Positions 15,675 through 27,598 of a DNA stretch of 64,000 bases are shown here, piece by piece; the stretch's first letter is position 1; every line of letters begins with the position of its first letter. Where the stretch lies: the NCBI GenBank assembly GCA_023374025.1, contig SIJG01000002.1:1709790-1773789 (forward strand), read 5' to 3'. Origin of the DNA: Heterodera schachtii. Its lineage: Eukaryota; Nematoda; Chromadorea; Rhabditida; Heteroderidae. The notes beneath the pieces were generated by a model. It was not told where the DNA came from. It saw only the letters and a list, made by a program, of their open reading frames with translations, and searched no databases. The translations under genes were made by a program, and so were the position numbers.

Positions 15675-18292
15675 ATGTGGCATCACAAATCACGGCATTC
15701 CCTTTTGTCCTTTTCTGTTGCCAATTTTTGTCTCTTTTCTCTGCTTTTTTGGCATTTTGACGCAATTTTGGCCAGGGAAGAAAATTATGAACCAATTCCG
15801 GATGAAAAGGCTACGGTAAGCAAATTTGTTGATAAAACTCACAAACATTCACCTAATAGAAAACAAAAACCAATCGGTCAATGCTTTGGAAAAATTGTTG
15901 AAATTTTTTTTATTATGAATTAAATTTTTTTTTATTAAATTCACCCCGAAAAAAACTGTTTAACGAAAACAATTTAAAAAAAAAAAAATAAAATTTAATT
16001 AATTGCAAACTAAAACAATTTTGTCATGCGATTAAATAATTTAAATTGTTTTGTTTTGGTCGTTTGGACAATTGTGAAAGTCCTTTCTCTGCTGATCACT
16101 TCTCTTTCGTTCGTTTTTGTCACATTGTTTTCGGCTCACAAATCAGCTGATCAATCAGTCCTTTTTTATTATTCAATCGTTTTTTTTTTTTTAGGATTAT
16201 TTGCTGAATTTCGGTTATGTTGAGCCGGGGAAATTGCAAGAAGCGGGTGGAACGGAGGACAAAGAAAAGTAAAATTAAAACAAAAGATGTGAAAATGCAA
16301 ATAAAATTAAGCATTCTGGAGAAGGCGATCAAAGCTTTTCAATCCTTCGCCCATTTGGTGCCAATTTCCGACAAAAAATAAATAATAATTTTTTAAATTT
16401 CATTCCCGCACATAGCCAGAGACGGGCAAATTGGACATCAAAACAAAGAAAAAGATGGCACAGCCGAGGTGCGGCATGCAAGACGCACAAATGATTGTGG
16501 GGCCAGGAGGTGATCAGAAGTGATCGGAGACAATTTTAGGATGGGGAAATCGATCAATTAATTATTAATTAATTATGATTGATTGGTTGAATAGCGACGC
16601 GTTAAGTCGAAAACATTTTTTGGTTGTTTTTCAGGCGGTCCAAAATGGAACAAGAATTTGGTAACTTTCAAAATCAACAATTTCTCCCCACAACTTCCTC
16701 AGTCGCGGATCAGGCAAATGCAATGGGCATTTAATTGATAAATCATTCCCACTAAAATGAAATTAAAATATTTAATTTAAAAACCATAAAATATTTTGAT
16801 TTATTTAAATTAAATTTTCAAGGGATGCCATCAAACGTGCCTATGACACTTGGTCTCAAGTGATTCCAGTGCGTTTTCAGGTGAATATTTTTTAACTGAC
16901 AAATGAAGGCATAATTTTAACTTTTTTAAATTTGAAATTAAATTTGCCCAGGAGACACAAGGCCAAGCCGACATTAATGTGCAGTTCGCCGCGCGAAGTC
17001 ACGGCGACCCGTGGCCATTCGACGGACGAAGTGAGAAAAGCGCACACAGACAATGATGTTGCTTTCTTCCGATCAGTGATCGGCGGTCATTTCTCTGTCG
17101 TTTCACGAATTTTAAATGCAAAAAAATTGAGGCGGCGTTTTGGCACATGCCACAATGCCAACGGATGGGAAGTTGCACTTTGACGATGATGAACGATGGG
17201 CGCTGGGGCCGGAGGATGCGCGGAAAATTGCCAAGTTATATTATGAATCAAACAACGAATTCATTAGTATTTAATTACATAACCACCATTTCCACTAATT
17301 ACCCCCTAAAGCGGTTACACCGATTTGTTCCCTGTGGCGGTGCACGAAATTGGGCACACATTGGGCCTGGAGCACTCCAAAGTGGAGAACGCGATCATGG
17401 CCCCGTTCTACCAGGAGTCGGTGGACGACAACGGCAATTACATTCCGCAAACGCTGAAGTCGGACGACATCAGACGCATCCAAGCCATTTACGGAGGGTC
17501 GGGCGGCGGGGGACGAACGCCGTCGTCCGCGGCGGGGACCAGTGGCGGCAGAAGGCCAACGACGACGACGGGCGGAAGGGGCGGCGGAAGCACGGGCAGC
17601 GGTTCCTCGTTCGGAAGCGGCGGTTGGGGAAGCGGGAGCAGTTTCGGAGGATTCGGAAGCAGCGGCAGGGGCAGCAGCTTTGGAGGCAGTGGTGGGTAGA
17701 GCCCGTAGCGGGACGGGATCCCGCGGGATCCCATTCCGCAATCCTGCATTTTTTGGAAAATACCTGATTAATCCCGCGGGATCCCGTCCCGAAACATTTT
17801 GAGTTACAATCCCGCAGCGGGATCCGCAAATCCGAAATTTCCGGGCTTTAGTGGTGGGCTTTTTTGGCATTTTGCCACCGGCGGATGATAACCCGGTCAA
17901 AGTCCAATATGTGAGGCGGGTGGTGACTGATCAACGGAACTGTCCGACTAATCCCCACTCCCACGGAATGCAAAATGTTCCGCGGATGCTTTTCCCTGTC
18001 CATTCCTTCGACTGCAGGTGGAAGTCGGAGCCGTTTCGGCACCAGTGACGACGACTGGGGCGGTTTGTTCGGCAGCGGGGGACGATCGCGGACAACGTCG
18101 TGGCAGTCGCCGGATGGACGGACGCGCAGCCGCGTAACCGCCAGCGGCACGGATTGGCCCTCCTCGCGCTTTGGCAGCTCTTCCTCCTCACGCGGCCACA
18201 AAAGCGGCGGCGGGGGGGCTTCAGCTTGGACAGTCTCTTCAGCAAATGGATGGGCCGTCGTTGAACAGCAGCAGACAGAACAACCCATTTGA
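15675..18292 (+). CDS. Secreted matrix metalloproteinase (matrixin, M10A)
   Basis: A zinc endopeptidase secreted as a zymogen. Ten exons chain in phase to 442 residues: 15675-15815, 16195-16268, 16312-16357, 16416-16509, 16635-16713, 16823-16880, 16952-17030, 17132-17234, 17312-17691, 18018-18292. A hydrophobic signal peptide (about 1-33) ends near DAILA. The propeptide has [20 protein letters not shown] and the cysteine switch PRCG (Cys106). The catalytic domain has the structural Zn/Ca segments [19 protein letters not shown] and LHFDDDERW, and the active site [11 protein letters not shown] (236-246, catalytic Glu237) followed by the met-turn IMAPFY. Instead of a hemopexin domain the C-terminus is about 190 residues of Gly/Ser-rich sequence. 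The intron at 16714-16822 uses a GC donor (AG/GCAAAT). A one-base change in the G-run near 18205-18215 would give a different ending ([10 protein letters not shown]), so the last 30 residues are uncertain. AATAAA lies at 18364. Confidence 0.93.
17698..17850. repeat. Palindromic GGGATCCC repeat in the metalloproteinase intron
   Basis: Several copies of CGGGATCCCGCGGGATCCC-type palindromes flank the spacer TTTTTTGGAAAAT. A related unit with the same spacer and CCGGG/CCGGA words lies at 29068-29225. It forms most of the last intron of the metalloproteinase gene. Confidence 0.6.
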
Positions 18293-18787
18293 ACAATGAA
18301 TGATCAATGAAACGCCATTTTTGTAGTTTTAACATAAAAACAAGTCCAAGTCATTTTGGAGAAAATAAAATGCCAAGAAATAAAAGTGGGATAATCATAT
18401 AAGGAGTTGCAAAAAACCAAGTGTGTTTAATTAATAGGAACGACCCAAGCTATTGGAGGAGATAAACAGTCGACGAATATGCAAATATATATATATTTTT
18501 TATTCAATTTGATATGCAATAAAAAGTGGTTATAATTTAATTAGTCAAAAAATCAAAGTTTTGCCTCACAACCACACATATTTTAAACATTATCAAATAA
18601 TGCCAGAAAATAGAAAATGAGAATTACCAGCCTAATTACAATTTAATAAGTGAAAAGGGATAAAATAAAACGAAAGGAAAAATGATCACAATTAAATGGG
18701 ATGGGGGGGGGAGGGGAAGTGAGTGAGACCGGGTCAGCAATATCAGCAACAGCAGTGAATTCCGAACCATGGAAGGAACACAGCAGC
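18293..18787. other. Convergent 3' spacer between metalloproteinase and MFS genes
   Basis: Two genes end towards each other across 495 bp. The spacer holds the metalloproteinase poly(A) signal (18364) and AT-rich 3' UTR sequence, with no coding-like stretch. A G-run lies at 18704-18712. Confidence 0.5.
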
Positions 18788-21740
18788 TCAATGATGTGCC
18801 GCGGTGTCTGCTGTTGGGTCACTTCGTCCGCTGCCTTCTGCCACCATTTTCGGTTGGGTGTGCGGTTGTTGTTCTACGACGACGGCTTCATCCCCAACAA
18901 TCGCTTGCCCCGTTCGGCTGGCATTGTCGTCATTGTTGTTGCTGTTCGTCTGCTGCCTTTGCCGTTGTTCTGCCGCTGGTACTGCTCCGTCTTCGTCACC
19001 TCCGTCCTCCGCCGCCGCCTCTTCGGCCAGCGCTGTCCGTTCGCCGCTGCTCCCCTCCTCCACCAGCGCGTTGCCCTCGTTGCTTTTTCTCCTCCGTTTT
19101 TTCGTGTCGCCCCCACTGCGCCACCGTTTCAGTGTGCGGCACAGAAAAGCGGCGCATGGACCCGCGTCAAAGTCCGCCAAGTCCTGCGGCAGAGCGCGAC
19201 CGCTCGTCTCGGGCGCGACCAACGCGAACAGAATGGCCAGCACGGACATGGCGGTGACCACAATCTTTTGCACATTTTCGTCACCCTGACAGGGAAAGGA
19301 GCAATGAAAAGGTGTAAAATGTTGTTGATAACCAATGAAATAAAGGAAAAAACAAATTTTCTCCATTTTGTTGATTTCTTTAAAAATAACAATTTGAATA
19401 ATTACCATAAATTCAAAAGCTAATTTGATTATTTGTTTGTAAATTTCCCACTCACAATTCTATCCAAATAAGGGGCGAACACAGAGCCAATTTCGCCCAC
19501 TGTGGCCACAATTCCATACATCTTTTAAAAAAATAATAAATCAAATTATTTTTTGACGACCAAAACAACAACAACCGTACCATGTTGCGCACTGTGGTGG
19601 GCGCCATTTCACTGAGCAGCAACGGCTCGGAAGCCCAAGAAACGCCGTTGAACACTTTGGCGACCAGCGAAAGCAGCAAATTCGAGGTGCTACCTTCTAA
19701 AAATTGGGAAATTAGTAAAAATAAATTTAAAAAAATGTGCGATTAACGGACGTGGCACCAAAATGGTCAGACCCAAAGACACCGTTTGACCAAACAGTGC
19801 CACGACGGTGACAGTTCGCTGAAATTCAAACAAATTAATTGATTTAATTGTAGATCATCTCATCAACAGCGCCACTCACTCGGCCACAACAGAAAAGCAA
19901 AAGCATGGCCAAAATGCCCGCGGGCACTTCGACCACCGCGGAGAGGAAAAAGCCGATCATTCTCTGCTCGTGCAACTTCACACTGTACAGCGTGAGCACC
20001 CAATAGACAAAGTTCAACACAATGCTGAAAAGGGACGAGAAAATTAAAAGGAAAGGGCCGCGGGAGAAGAAAAAACCCTGAAAATTTGGTCCAATTTTGA
20101 CACAAATAAAAATAATATAAATCATATGAATGGGTTGCCAAATTACTGACAAAATGTAGCAGTTCAGCGCCAAATGGAGCAGCAGTGTCGGCATTCGGAA
20201 CAGATCCAAAAAGTTGCGTTTCGCCCGGGGCGCCTTCGACGGATGGGGCGGCGTTTGGTCCGGCGCCACAATGTCCGATTGGCACGAGTGCAGGTTCAAA
20301 GTCACGTTGTTGACACGTGAAGCGCGACTGATATAACTGTAACAGAAGAGAGACATTTCGCCAATAAATTACCGTATAATTTTTGAAAAATAATTTAAAA
20401 ATGCCAACCGTTTCACTCCCTTTGTTTTTCCATTTGCTATTAACCAATGGATTGACTCTAAAAAAGTAAGAATTTGCTTAAAATTGGATGGAATGAATGG
20501 AAATTGACCCGGGAAAAGCCAAAAATAAACGACGGAAAAGAGTCCGGGCGCGACTACGCAAAGGTACAAAAGGCGCCAATTGAAAATGAAAAGGTGCAAA
20601 ACGCCAACTGAGAGAATGCCGGCCACCCAAATCAGCGAATTGACCAAAACCTGACAAATAAATGTAAATTTAAAAATGAATAAATAAAAAAAAAGATTGA
20701 CTTGGACAGAGCGAAAAGACGCGGCGACACTTTCCACGGTGAGCACAAAGCCAACCACAGTGATGGACTGAAAACAGCACAAACATCGAATATACTAACA
20801 ATAAATTTATTTTTCAATTTTTTAAATTGTCAGTTTTTTTGTCAACATTTTTGCAAAACTCTTTGGTTTTAGTAAGACAAATTTCAAAAATTACAGCTCC
20901 AAAAGCGCCGGAAAAGAAGCGGAAGAACAGAAACCATTCGTAGGAAGGGGCAAAGGCACAGGCGACGCTCAGAACGACGATGGACCAAAGGGAGAGAAGG
21001 AAAATGGGACGACGGCCGAAACGGTCGGCCGAATAAGTGGCCAAAGCGGTGAACAGAAAGTTACCTGGCAAAGGGACAGCAAATAATGGAAAAAACAATT
21101 GAAAAAGAAAATTGGAAAATGCCGGAAAAGGGTAAAAATGATTTAAACAAAATAATCTCTTTGCCCATTTTGCAATTACCGAGCATAAAAGCCCCGTTGG
21201 CATGTTCCAACAAATGTTTGTCCTCACAGCCAATGCCAAAATCAGTTGCTAATGTTACGTAGTGACGAGAATCATTGAGCGAAAGTGAAGAATCCTTAAA
21301 TGGTAGAGAAATTTGCATTTTAAAATGTATAAAAATCAAAATGAATTTTTAGCAGTTCAGAAATTAAAAAAATGCACAACATTTGCGTGTAAAGTGCAGT
21401 TCGTTTGGGGCTCAGCTATCAGTGAAATCACTGTGGTTTTGTAAGAGAAAATGAAGAAGTTCAGTGCAGCCATCAGATAGACGATCATCTGAAAAAAAAC
21501 AGAGATCGGATTAATAAATAACAGAATTGGAACTTGGAAAAGTGACAAAAACATTTCAAAAAAGAAACCGATTAAAAATAATATTTTTTAGTTTTTCAAT
21601 TTTAAAATTAATATTCAACAGAAATTCCATGTACCTACCTGATACCTTCCATACTTTCCAAATCGCTCTAACACTTTGTCGGCATCCAAATTGTACATAT
21701 ACTCCATCGGCGTCGCAATCATTTGATGCTTGGACGCCAT
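18788..21740 (-). CDS. Organic cation transporter-like MFS protein (SLC22 group)
   Basis: A twelve-helix plasma-membrane carrier of the SLC22/organic ion transporter group; the substrate is unknown. Thirteen minus-strand exons chain in phase to 608 residues: 21639-21740, 21381-21488, 21180-21294, 20895-21064, 20702-20767, 20509-20650, 20409-20457, 20151-20336, 19880-20024, 19752-19818, 19581-19693, 19456-19521, 18788-19285. TM1 is followed by a long extracellular loop with several Cys. The MFS signature ADRFGRRPIF sits between TM2 and TM3, then VGFVLTVESV, the SLC22-like PESIHWLIANGK after TM6, and SEMAPTTVRNM with ETSGRALP near the end. The last exon adds a tail of about 130 residues that is acidic and rich in Gln, Asn and Ala and ends in His-His. 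Without that tail the length fits the family. I chose the acceptor at 20024 because it gives one continuous helix (NCYIFIVLNFVYWVL). Confidence 0.88.
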
Positions 21741-23397
21741 TATTTTTAACTCAGTAAAATAGGGTCTTTAAAAATATTTCAAATTTTACATAGAATTAGG
21801 CATAATTAATCGTCTTGGCTTCACAAATAAACGGAGAAAGTTCATCGGGAGGAAAGTAATTGAGCGGAGACAAAGTTCAAACATTCACCACTAAAGTTTG
21901 AGTCAACAAAATAAAAGAATGAGTCCCTTTGTGGGGTCGCCGCCCCTTGGCGCTAAAATCCGTCCCAACTGATGAAAGGATAAGTGAGAGAGAGAGAGAG
22001 GGAGGAGATCAAAAGTTTGATGGAAATGAGCTGAGGAAGAAAGGCCAATGAATGCTAAAGGAACACTTCGATGGATGGAAAACCATTGCCCTCACCGCCC
22101 GCCCGGCCCTCAACAGCGGCGCTGTTCATTCATTTGGTGCTCAGGTGGCCGACTTTTGCTGATAAGAAATGAATGAATTGCATAAGTGAGGCAAATGAGG
22201 AGATGATGGCAAATGGTTGCTGATGCTCCGTTGATTATCTTTGGACATTTTCGTAGACGTACGTAGAGAATATGTTATAACAAATACAAATGATGAGGAC
22301 GAATAATAAAATGGACACAAAAATATTGTGACACTTTAAGCAGTTCAAAATTTTAAATTGTGGTGCCAACGGAAATGTATGTAGACCATCGGCGGACGGA
22401 AAACTTACCTAAGCTTGTGTTTTTTCAAAAAAATAAAACCAGCCTGGCCGGAGTTGCGATTTTTGCAATCATTTAGTCACATAATCACATCATAAAGAAT
22501 TTAATTGGTTGATGCTCGACAAAAAATGCGTCGTACAACACAGAGAATGACATCGAGACTGAGATCGCCGCCACATCCAGCTCTCGCATTTAAAAAAAGC
22601 ATAAAAATTTAAATTTGAATTTGAAAGGAAAAATTAAATACTTTGGCTTTTTGTTTTGTTACTCGATATCGATTTGTTTTCGATTTCATCATCACAACTA
22701 AACTTATTTGTTAGGTAATCCATTTGCATTTGCCATTTGGAGTAACACGGGAGTGGTGTCCTTTTTGGTGGTGCGTGGTTTTTCATGTTTCTTTATTTTC
22801 CTTAGTTTTAAATTTACAGTTTCCTAATCAAATATTCAAGTTGTACATATGTGTGACCTTAATGGCTCATTTTTACTTTATCTTTATGAAAATGAAGGTG
22901 TATCTGTTGGATAAATCTGATTTATATTTGTTTATGGGTTTTTGGGCCGATGGCGGGCTGCGGAGAAGAGCGTCAACAAACTATTAGACTGGACAAAAAC
23001 ATTTAAACTGAATGGGTACACCATTTGAATTCCTTTGTTTAGCCTATCCATCAGCAAAAGGGGCAGCACCACCCTGCATTCCGAATTTAGAGAAGTCCCT
23101 CTTTCAATATCACTGGTTCTCCTCTGTTTTTTTGGTTCCATTAGACCTTCCCTTATATGCAAAGGTGGTTCAGTATCCCCGTCCAACAGAATCGATATTA
23201 TTATTTATTTTTTTCCAATCTCCAGTGTTACCCTTTCTCTTCAAATCCATTACATTTATAGGTCGGTCTTTTTAGCAAAAAAAGAGCAAGAATGACTTGC
23301 ACAAAGGTCAATTAGCTGTTATTTTAACACATTATTTAGCTTTTGTATTCATTTAACTGATTTGCCATTTGCCTCTTTAAAATTGTGCCCATAAACG
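21741..23397. other. Upstream region between divergent MFS and RNA-helicase genes
   Basis: This 1.66 kb must hold both promoters. It contains a (GA)n run at about 21985-22001 and AT-rich sequence. Short open stretches on both strands do not resemble proteins and lack convincing splice partners. No RNA gene was recognised. Confidence 0.5.
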
Positions 23398-26300
23398 ATG
23401 GGATCACGCCGAACTGTTCACGGAGGGTTGGAAATTATTTCGTTGCCGCGGTTGGTTTGTCCATAATTCTTAAATTATTAGTCCGATATTTTTCCCTTTC
23501 AATTATTGTTTAATCAAAATTTCCCTTGGTAATTAATAAAAAAAAAATATAAAAACAATGGCTAAATCTTTGATTCTTATTAAAATAACCCAAAAATTTG
23601 GTCGTTTTAATTTTTCTTCAAATCAAGCGTTCCCTGCTCCGATGCTGACCATGAACTCATCCACTCGCGCTTCAATGCGAATCGCGTTGCAGCTCATCTC
23701 ATGGAGGAAGCAAATGCAAGTTTTGTCTGGTCTACAATGTTTTGCTTGTTTTTACTTGAGGAGAACTTTATAAATTAAGACAATCATAATTTAATTTTTG
23801 CAGGAAATTCTCGAGTATCTCAACCAGAAGGAACCGCCCGGACTGCTTGCATATGCCAAGAAACAGAAGGCTTACAATCGCTTGTTGATGCTTAACGACC
23901 AGGTAAATAACAATTACTTTCAATTTAAAGATTTTTCATTATTCAATTTCTGCGCAATTAACACCTATTTGATGGCAACTTTTGCAGATTGCCAGCGAGG
24001 ATAACAAGACAGGACCGCACACGGTGAAGCTGTGCTCGCGTTCGCGCACCGGCGCCTCCGTTTACGGCGTTCAGCTGAGCATTGACTACTGCGAGCGGAA
24101 CAGCAATGACATCAAAGCGTCCCCGGTGATCATTCTGGAGCCATACGAACAGCAGCAGTCGCGTCAGAATATGCAATACTATGACCCATATTACAAGGTA
24201 AACAGCAACAGGGCACTTTATTTTGGAAGTTATCAACCAATAAACAATTTGTTTATTTTTAGGGGCGTGTGATTTCCACTGACGAGAAGAAGCAGACCAT
24301 CCATTTTCTGCCATTCTTTCGAACGATGCCGGAGGGGAATGTGATATTTAACAATTTGCTGTTCATTCTATTTACTCATTACTTTTTCAGTACATGGTTC
24401 GCTTTTTGCCGTCCCAATTCGTCTACAACTCGAGAAATCATATTATGAACGAGCTGCAGGACAACCAGCGGCCCTACAGATTCTTGATCTTCCCGCCTCC
24501 GTTGGACGAAAAGGTAGCGATTTTTTTCTTATCAACCTGAATAAAATGCTCATTTAACTCGGATACAAATTAACCCAATTCTTTCAGCTCACCGTTGAAC
24601 AGTATGTGGAGTTGCGCGATTTGGCTATTTCAAAATGTCAATTTATGTCGGACCGCTTCAATACCGAACAGCGACAGGCAATTGTTGTGAGTTTCAAATA
24701 ACAGATAATAATCATTGTGGGACAGGGTCAAATTGTTTATCATTTAGTAAAAAAATATTAAGGCAATTGCCAACGCGATCGAATTTCGCATCAGTAGCGA
24801 GAACGACAACATTCTCCCGTTCATTTTGCATGGCCCTCCAGGTGAGAGAGGGAGGGGCAAACAAACACACGATTTAATATATAAAAAAGGATAAAACATA
24901 AGTTTATCAATGTGTTAGGTACCGGGAAGACAACTACTCTGGTGGAGGCGTGTCGTTTGATGGTGACGCAATTTGACACTGGCAGAATCCTCGTCTGTAC
25001 TCCTTCCAACACGGCTGCCGACTTGTTTGCTCACGAATTGATCCATGTGGCAGGAATTGACACGAGCAAAGTGTTTCGGTCAGTTTTAATAAATTCCGAA
25101 TGACTATTCTTTTGTTCATATTTCAGTATGTATGCACTGACTCATCCAACTTCGGAGCTGAATGACGCACTCAGGGACATTGCATTTATCAGGTGCCTTT
25201 TGTTGTCCTTTGACTTTCAATTCTTCTTCCACTTCTAAGGCCAAACACTGAAATGGTGGACCAATTTGGGATTCCACCGGCCAAAGAATTGATGAAATAC
25301 CGGATTATTGTCTCAACTTTGCTCTGTTCTACTTATCTTGCGTTGGGCGGAATGAAACAGCAGTTCAGGTATCGGCCTTTAAAATTGTGGCAATTACAAA
25401 ATTGATTGACTCATTCACAATTTGCTTTTTCAGTCATATAATCATCGACGAGGCTGGGCAGGCTTCTGAACTCGACACTTTGGTGCCAATTGGTCAGTCT
25501 CCGTTTGACCATTGACGCTTAATCCATTTCAATTTTGTTTATTGCAGTTGGTCTCCTTGGCTCTTTTGGCGCAGGCATAAAAATTGTCTTGGCCGGTGAC
25601 CCATGTCAGTTGGGCCCCGTTGAAATGGTCGACTATTTCAAGAAGATTGGCATCAGTTCCTCGTTGATCGAACGCTACGAGTCCAACCCGAATTACAAAG
25701 ATGACCCGTAAGTAGACTTTAAACACATTTTTGTCACTCAAATATTTGGTTTTTATTTCTCTTTCAGGCGTATTGTTACCATGTTGCGCGCCAATTACCG
25801 TTCCCATGCCAGCATCATCGATGTGCCGTCTCGTCTTTTCTACGCCAACCAAATGTACGTCCCCGAGGATGCGCAGCCGCGAGACGCACTCGCCACGTGG
25901 AAGGCATTACCGAAGCAGGTCGTCTCAGTACTTGTTTAACAATTGCATACCTAATAGGACACATAGAATATGTAAAAAGAGCCAAAATGTGATATTCATT
26001 TCAACCCATCCCAAAAATCATTAACAAAACTTAATCACATTTTCTAATTTATTATAATTAGAGAGGGAAAATTCAGGGTTTTCCCATTCTTTGGCATCAC
26101 GCCAATGAACCGGAAGAGAGGGAAATGGACGGGCACTCGTTCGCTAACCGAGGAGAGCAGGACATTATCCTTGACTACGTCAAAAGGGTATGCACTGAAT
26201 TGCATGTCAAACCATCAGACATCGGAGTCGTCACACCCTACAACTACCAAGTGAGTGTGAATTATCTTACCCCAATCGTTTAAATTTGTAAAAGTGCCAT

Positions 26301-27119
26301 CATTTCAGTACTTTGGTTCACTTTTAGGTCCGTCGGCTGCGCCATAAACTCAGCACCGAACACAAGGGAGTGACTGTGGACACCGTGGAGCGTTACCAGG
26401 GTTCCCAGCGTCGGGTGATCATTGTCAGCACTGTTCGGAACAACGAAAAGGAGGCGATCGGATTTTTGATGTCGGACAAGGTGTTTACAAATTCTAAAGC
26501 TTGTTGTTAATTTCAAAACTTTTAGCGTTTCAACACAATAATCACTCGTGCGGAAGAACTTTTGATCATCGTCGGAAATGCCAAAGTGATGATGAGGGAC
26601 TCGTCTTGGAAGGAGTTCGTTTTGAAATATCATTTTTCCTAACAAAATGAATTCATTTTTTATCCTTTTACAGGATGATCGACTATTGCCGCAAAAACGG
26701 TGCCACAGTTGACATGCCATCGGAAGCGGAGCTTTTCCCATCGGGCCAATTTCAAAATGGTTTTGAATGTTGTAAAATCTGTCATTATTAAATTGTTTTC
26801 CCTTAAAGGTGTGCTGTCGGACAGTGACAAGAGCAGCAGCAGTAGCAGCAGCGAAGTTGATGAGAAGGAGCGAACTGACGAACTTGTGAAGAAGGGCACG
26901 ACGAGTGCCACCGCTGCCGAACAACAGAATCTCAGGGCCAAGGCATCTTCCGCCGAGGAGGAGGATGAAGAAGATTCGAGTGTTGCTGGGGAGACAACGA
27001 CGGAAGACGATGACGAGGAGGAAGACGACGAGGATGAGGACGACTTTGACGAATCCTCTTCCTCTGGAGATGAGGACGAATTTTTGACGGACACAGACGA
27101 GGAGGAGCAGCAGCACTGA
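23398..27119 (+). CDS. MOV10/UPF1-type superfamily 1 RNA helicase
   Basis: An ATP-dependent RNA helicase of the Mov10/Armitage-like group; relatives act in small-RNA silencing and mRNA decay. Nineteen exons chain in phase to 793 residues: 23398-23450, 23628-23715, 23804-23902, 23988-24197, 24263-24340, 24391-24513, 24588-24686, 24763-24841, 24919-25078, 25127-25192, 25240-25368, 25434-25492, 25548-25707, 25768-25918, 26062-26250, 26328-26480, 26526-26614, 26674-26759, 26809-27119. Motifs seen: FNTEQRQAI (Q motif), Walker A GPPGTGKTT (274-283), VCTPSNTAAD, IIIDEAGQ (DEAG 400-403), LAGDPCQLGP, ANYRSH, VVTPYNYQV, TVERYQGSQ and NTIITRAE. The N-terminus is shorter than in MOV10, and the start at 23398 rests on phase and position only. 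The last exon is a Ser-run plus a strongly acidic tail. Intron 2 has a GC donor. AATAAA lies at 27386. Confidence 0.9.
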
Positions 27120-27598
27120 CTGAAGGGGGCCCAAAGACCGAACCGACGGGCGGGGATATGGACAATTATCGCTTTTTATGGTGATTTGGTTTTTTGTGTG
27201 TTTCGTCTGAGCTTTATCCTTTATTTGAGTGCATTTCCTCCGTTTTGTTCTCCCCCCTTCTTCGTTTGCTTATTATTGCTCCCCCAATATTGAGTTGTTC
27301 TCTGTTTTCTTTTAATTTTAAAGAATGTATTCCCTTTCTTCTCCGCTTTATACCAAATTTTCTCCCATTGGTATTTTTTTGGAACAATAAACAAACAAAA
27401 TCATCTCCACTTTAGAATATATATAATTAACAAATTACAATCGAGACTGCCTCAAAATTGTTGGTTGGGTGGGGTGAATTTGGTGATAGATCACAACCAT
27501 TGATCGGTTCATTTCAAAATTATTTATTTGTTCGAGAAATGGTGGTACACTTAGAATAGTTTTATATTAATTGCCCCGATCACTAATTGGTTTTCCAA
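27120..27598. other. 3' flank of the RNA-helicase gene
   Basis: This holds the 3' UTR with AATAAA at 27386-27391 and then AT-rich spacer up to the next predicted start. No other gene or structured element is visible. Confidence 0.5.

Noticed and set aside
26280..27134. 284-codon minus-strand open stretch
   Set aside because: It is antisense to the last exons of the RNA helicase and arises from the repetitive acidic codons of its tail.
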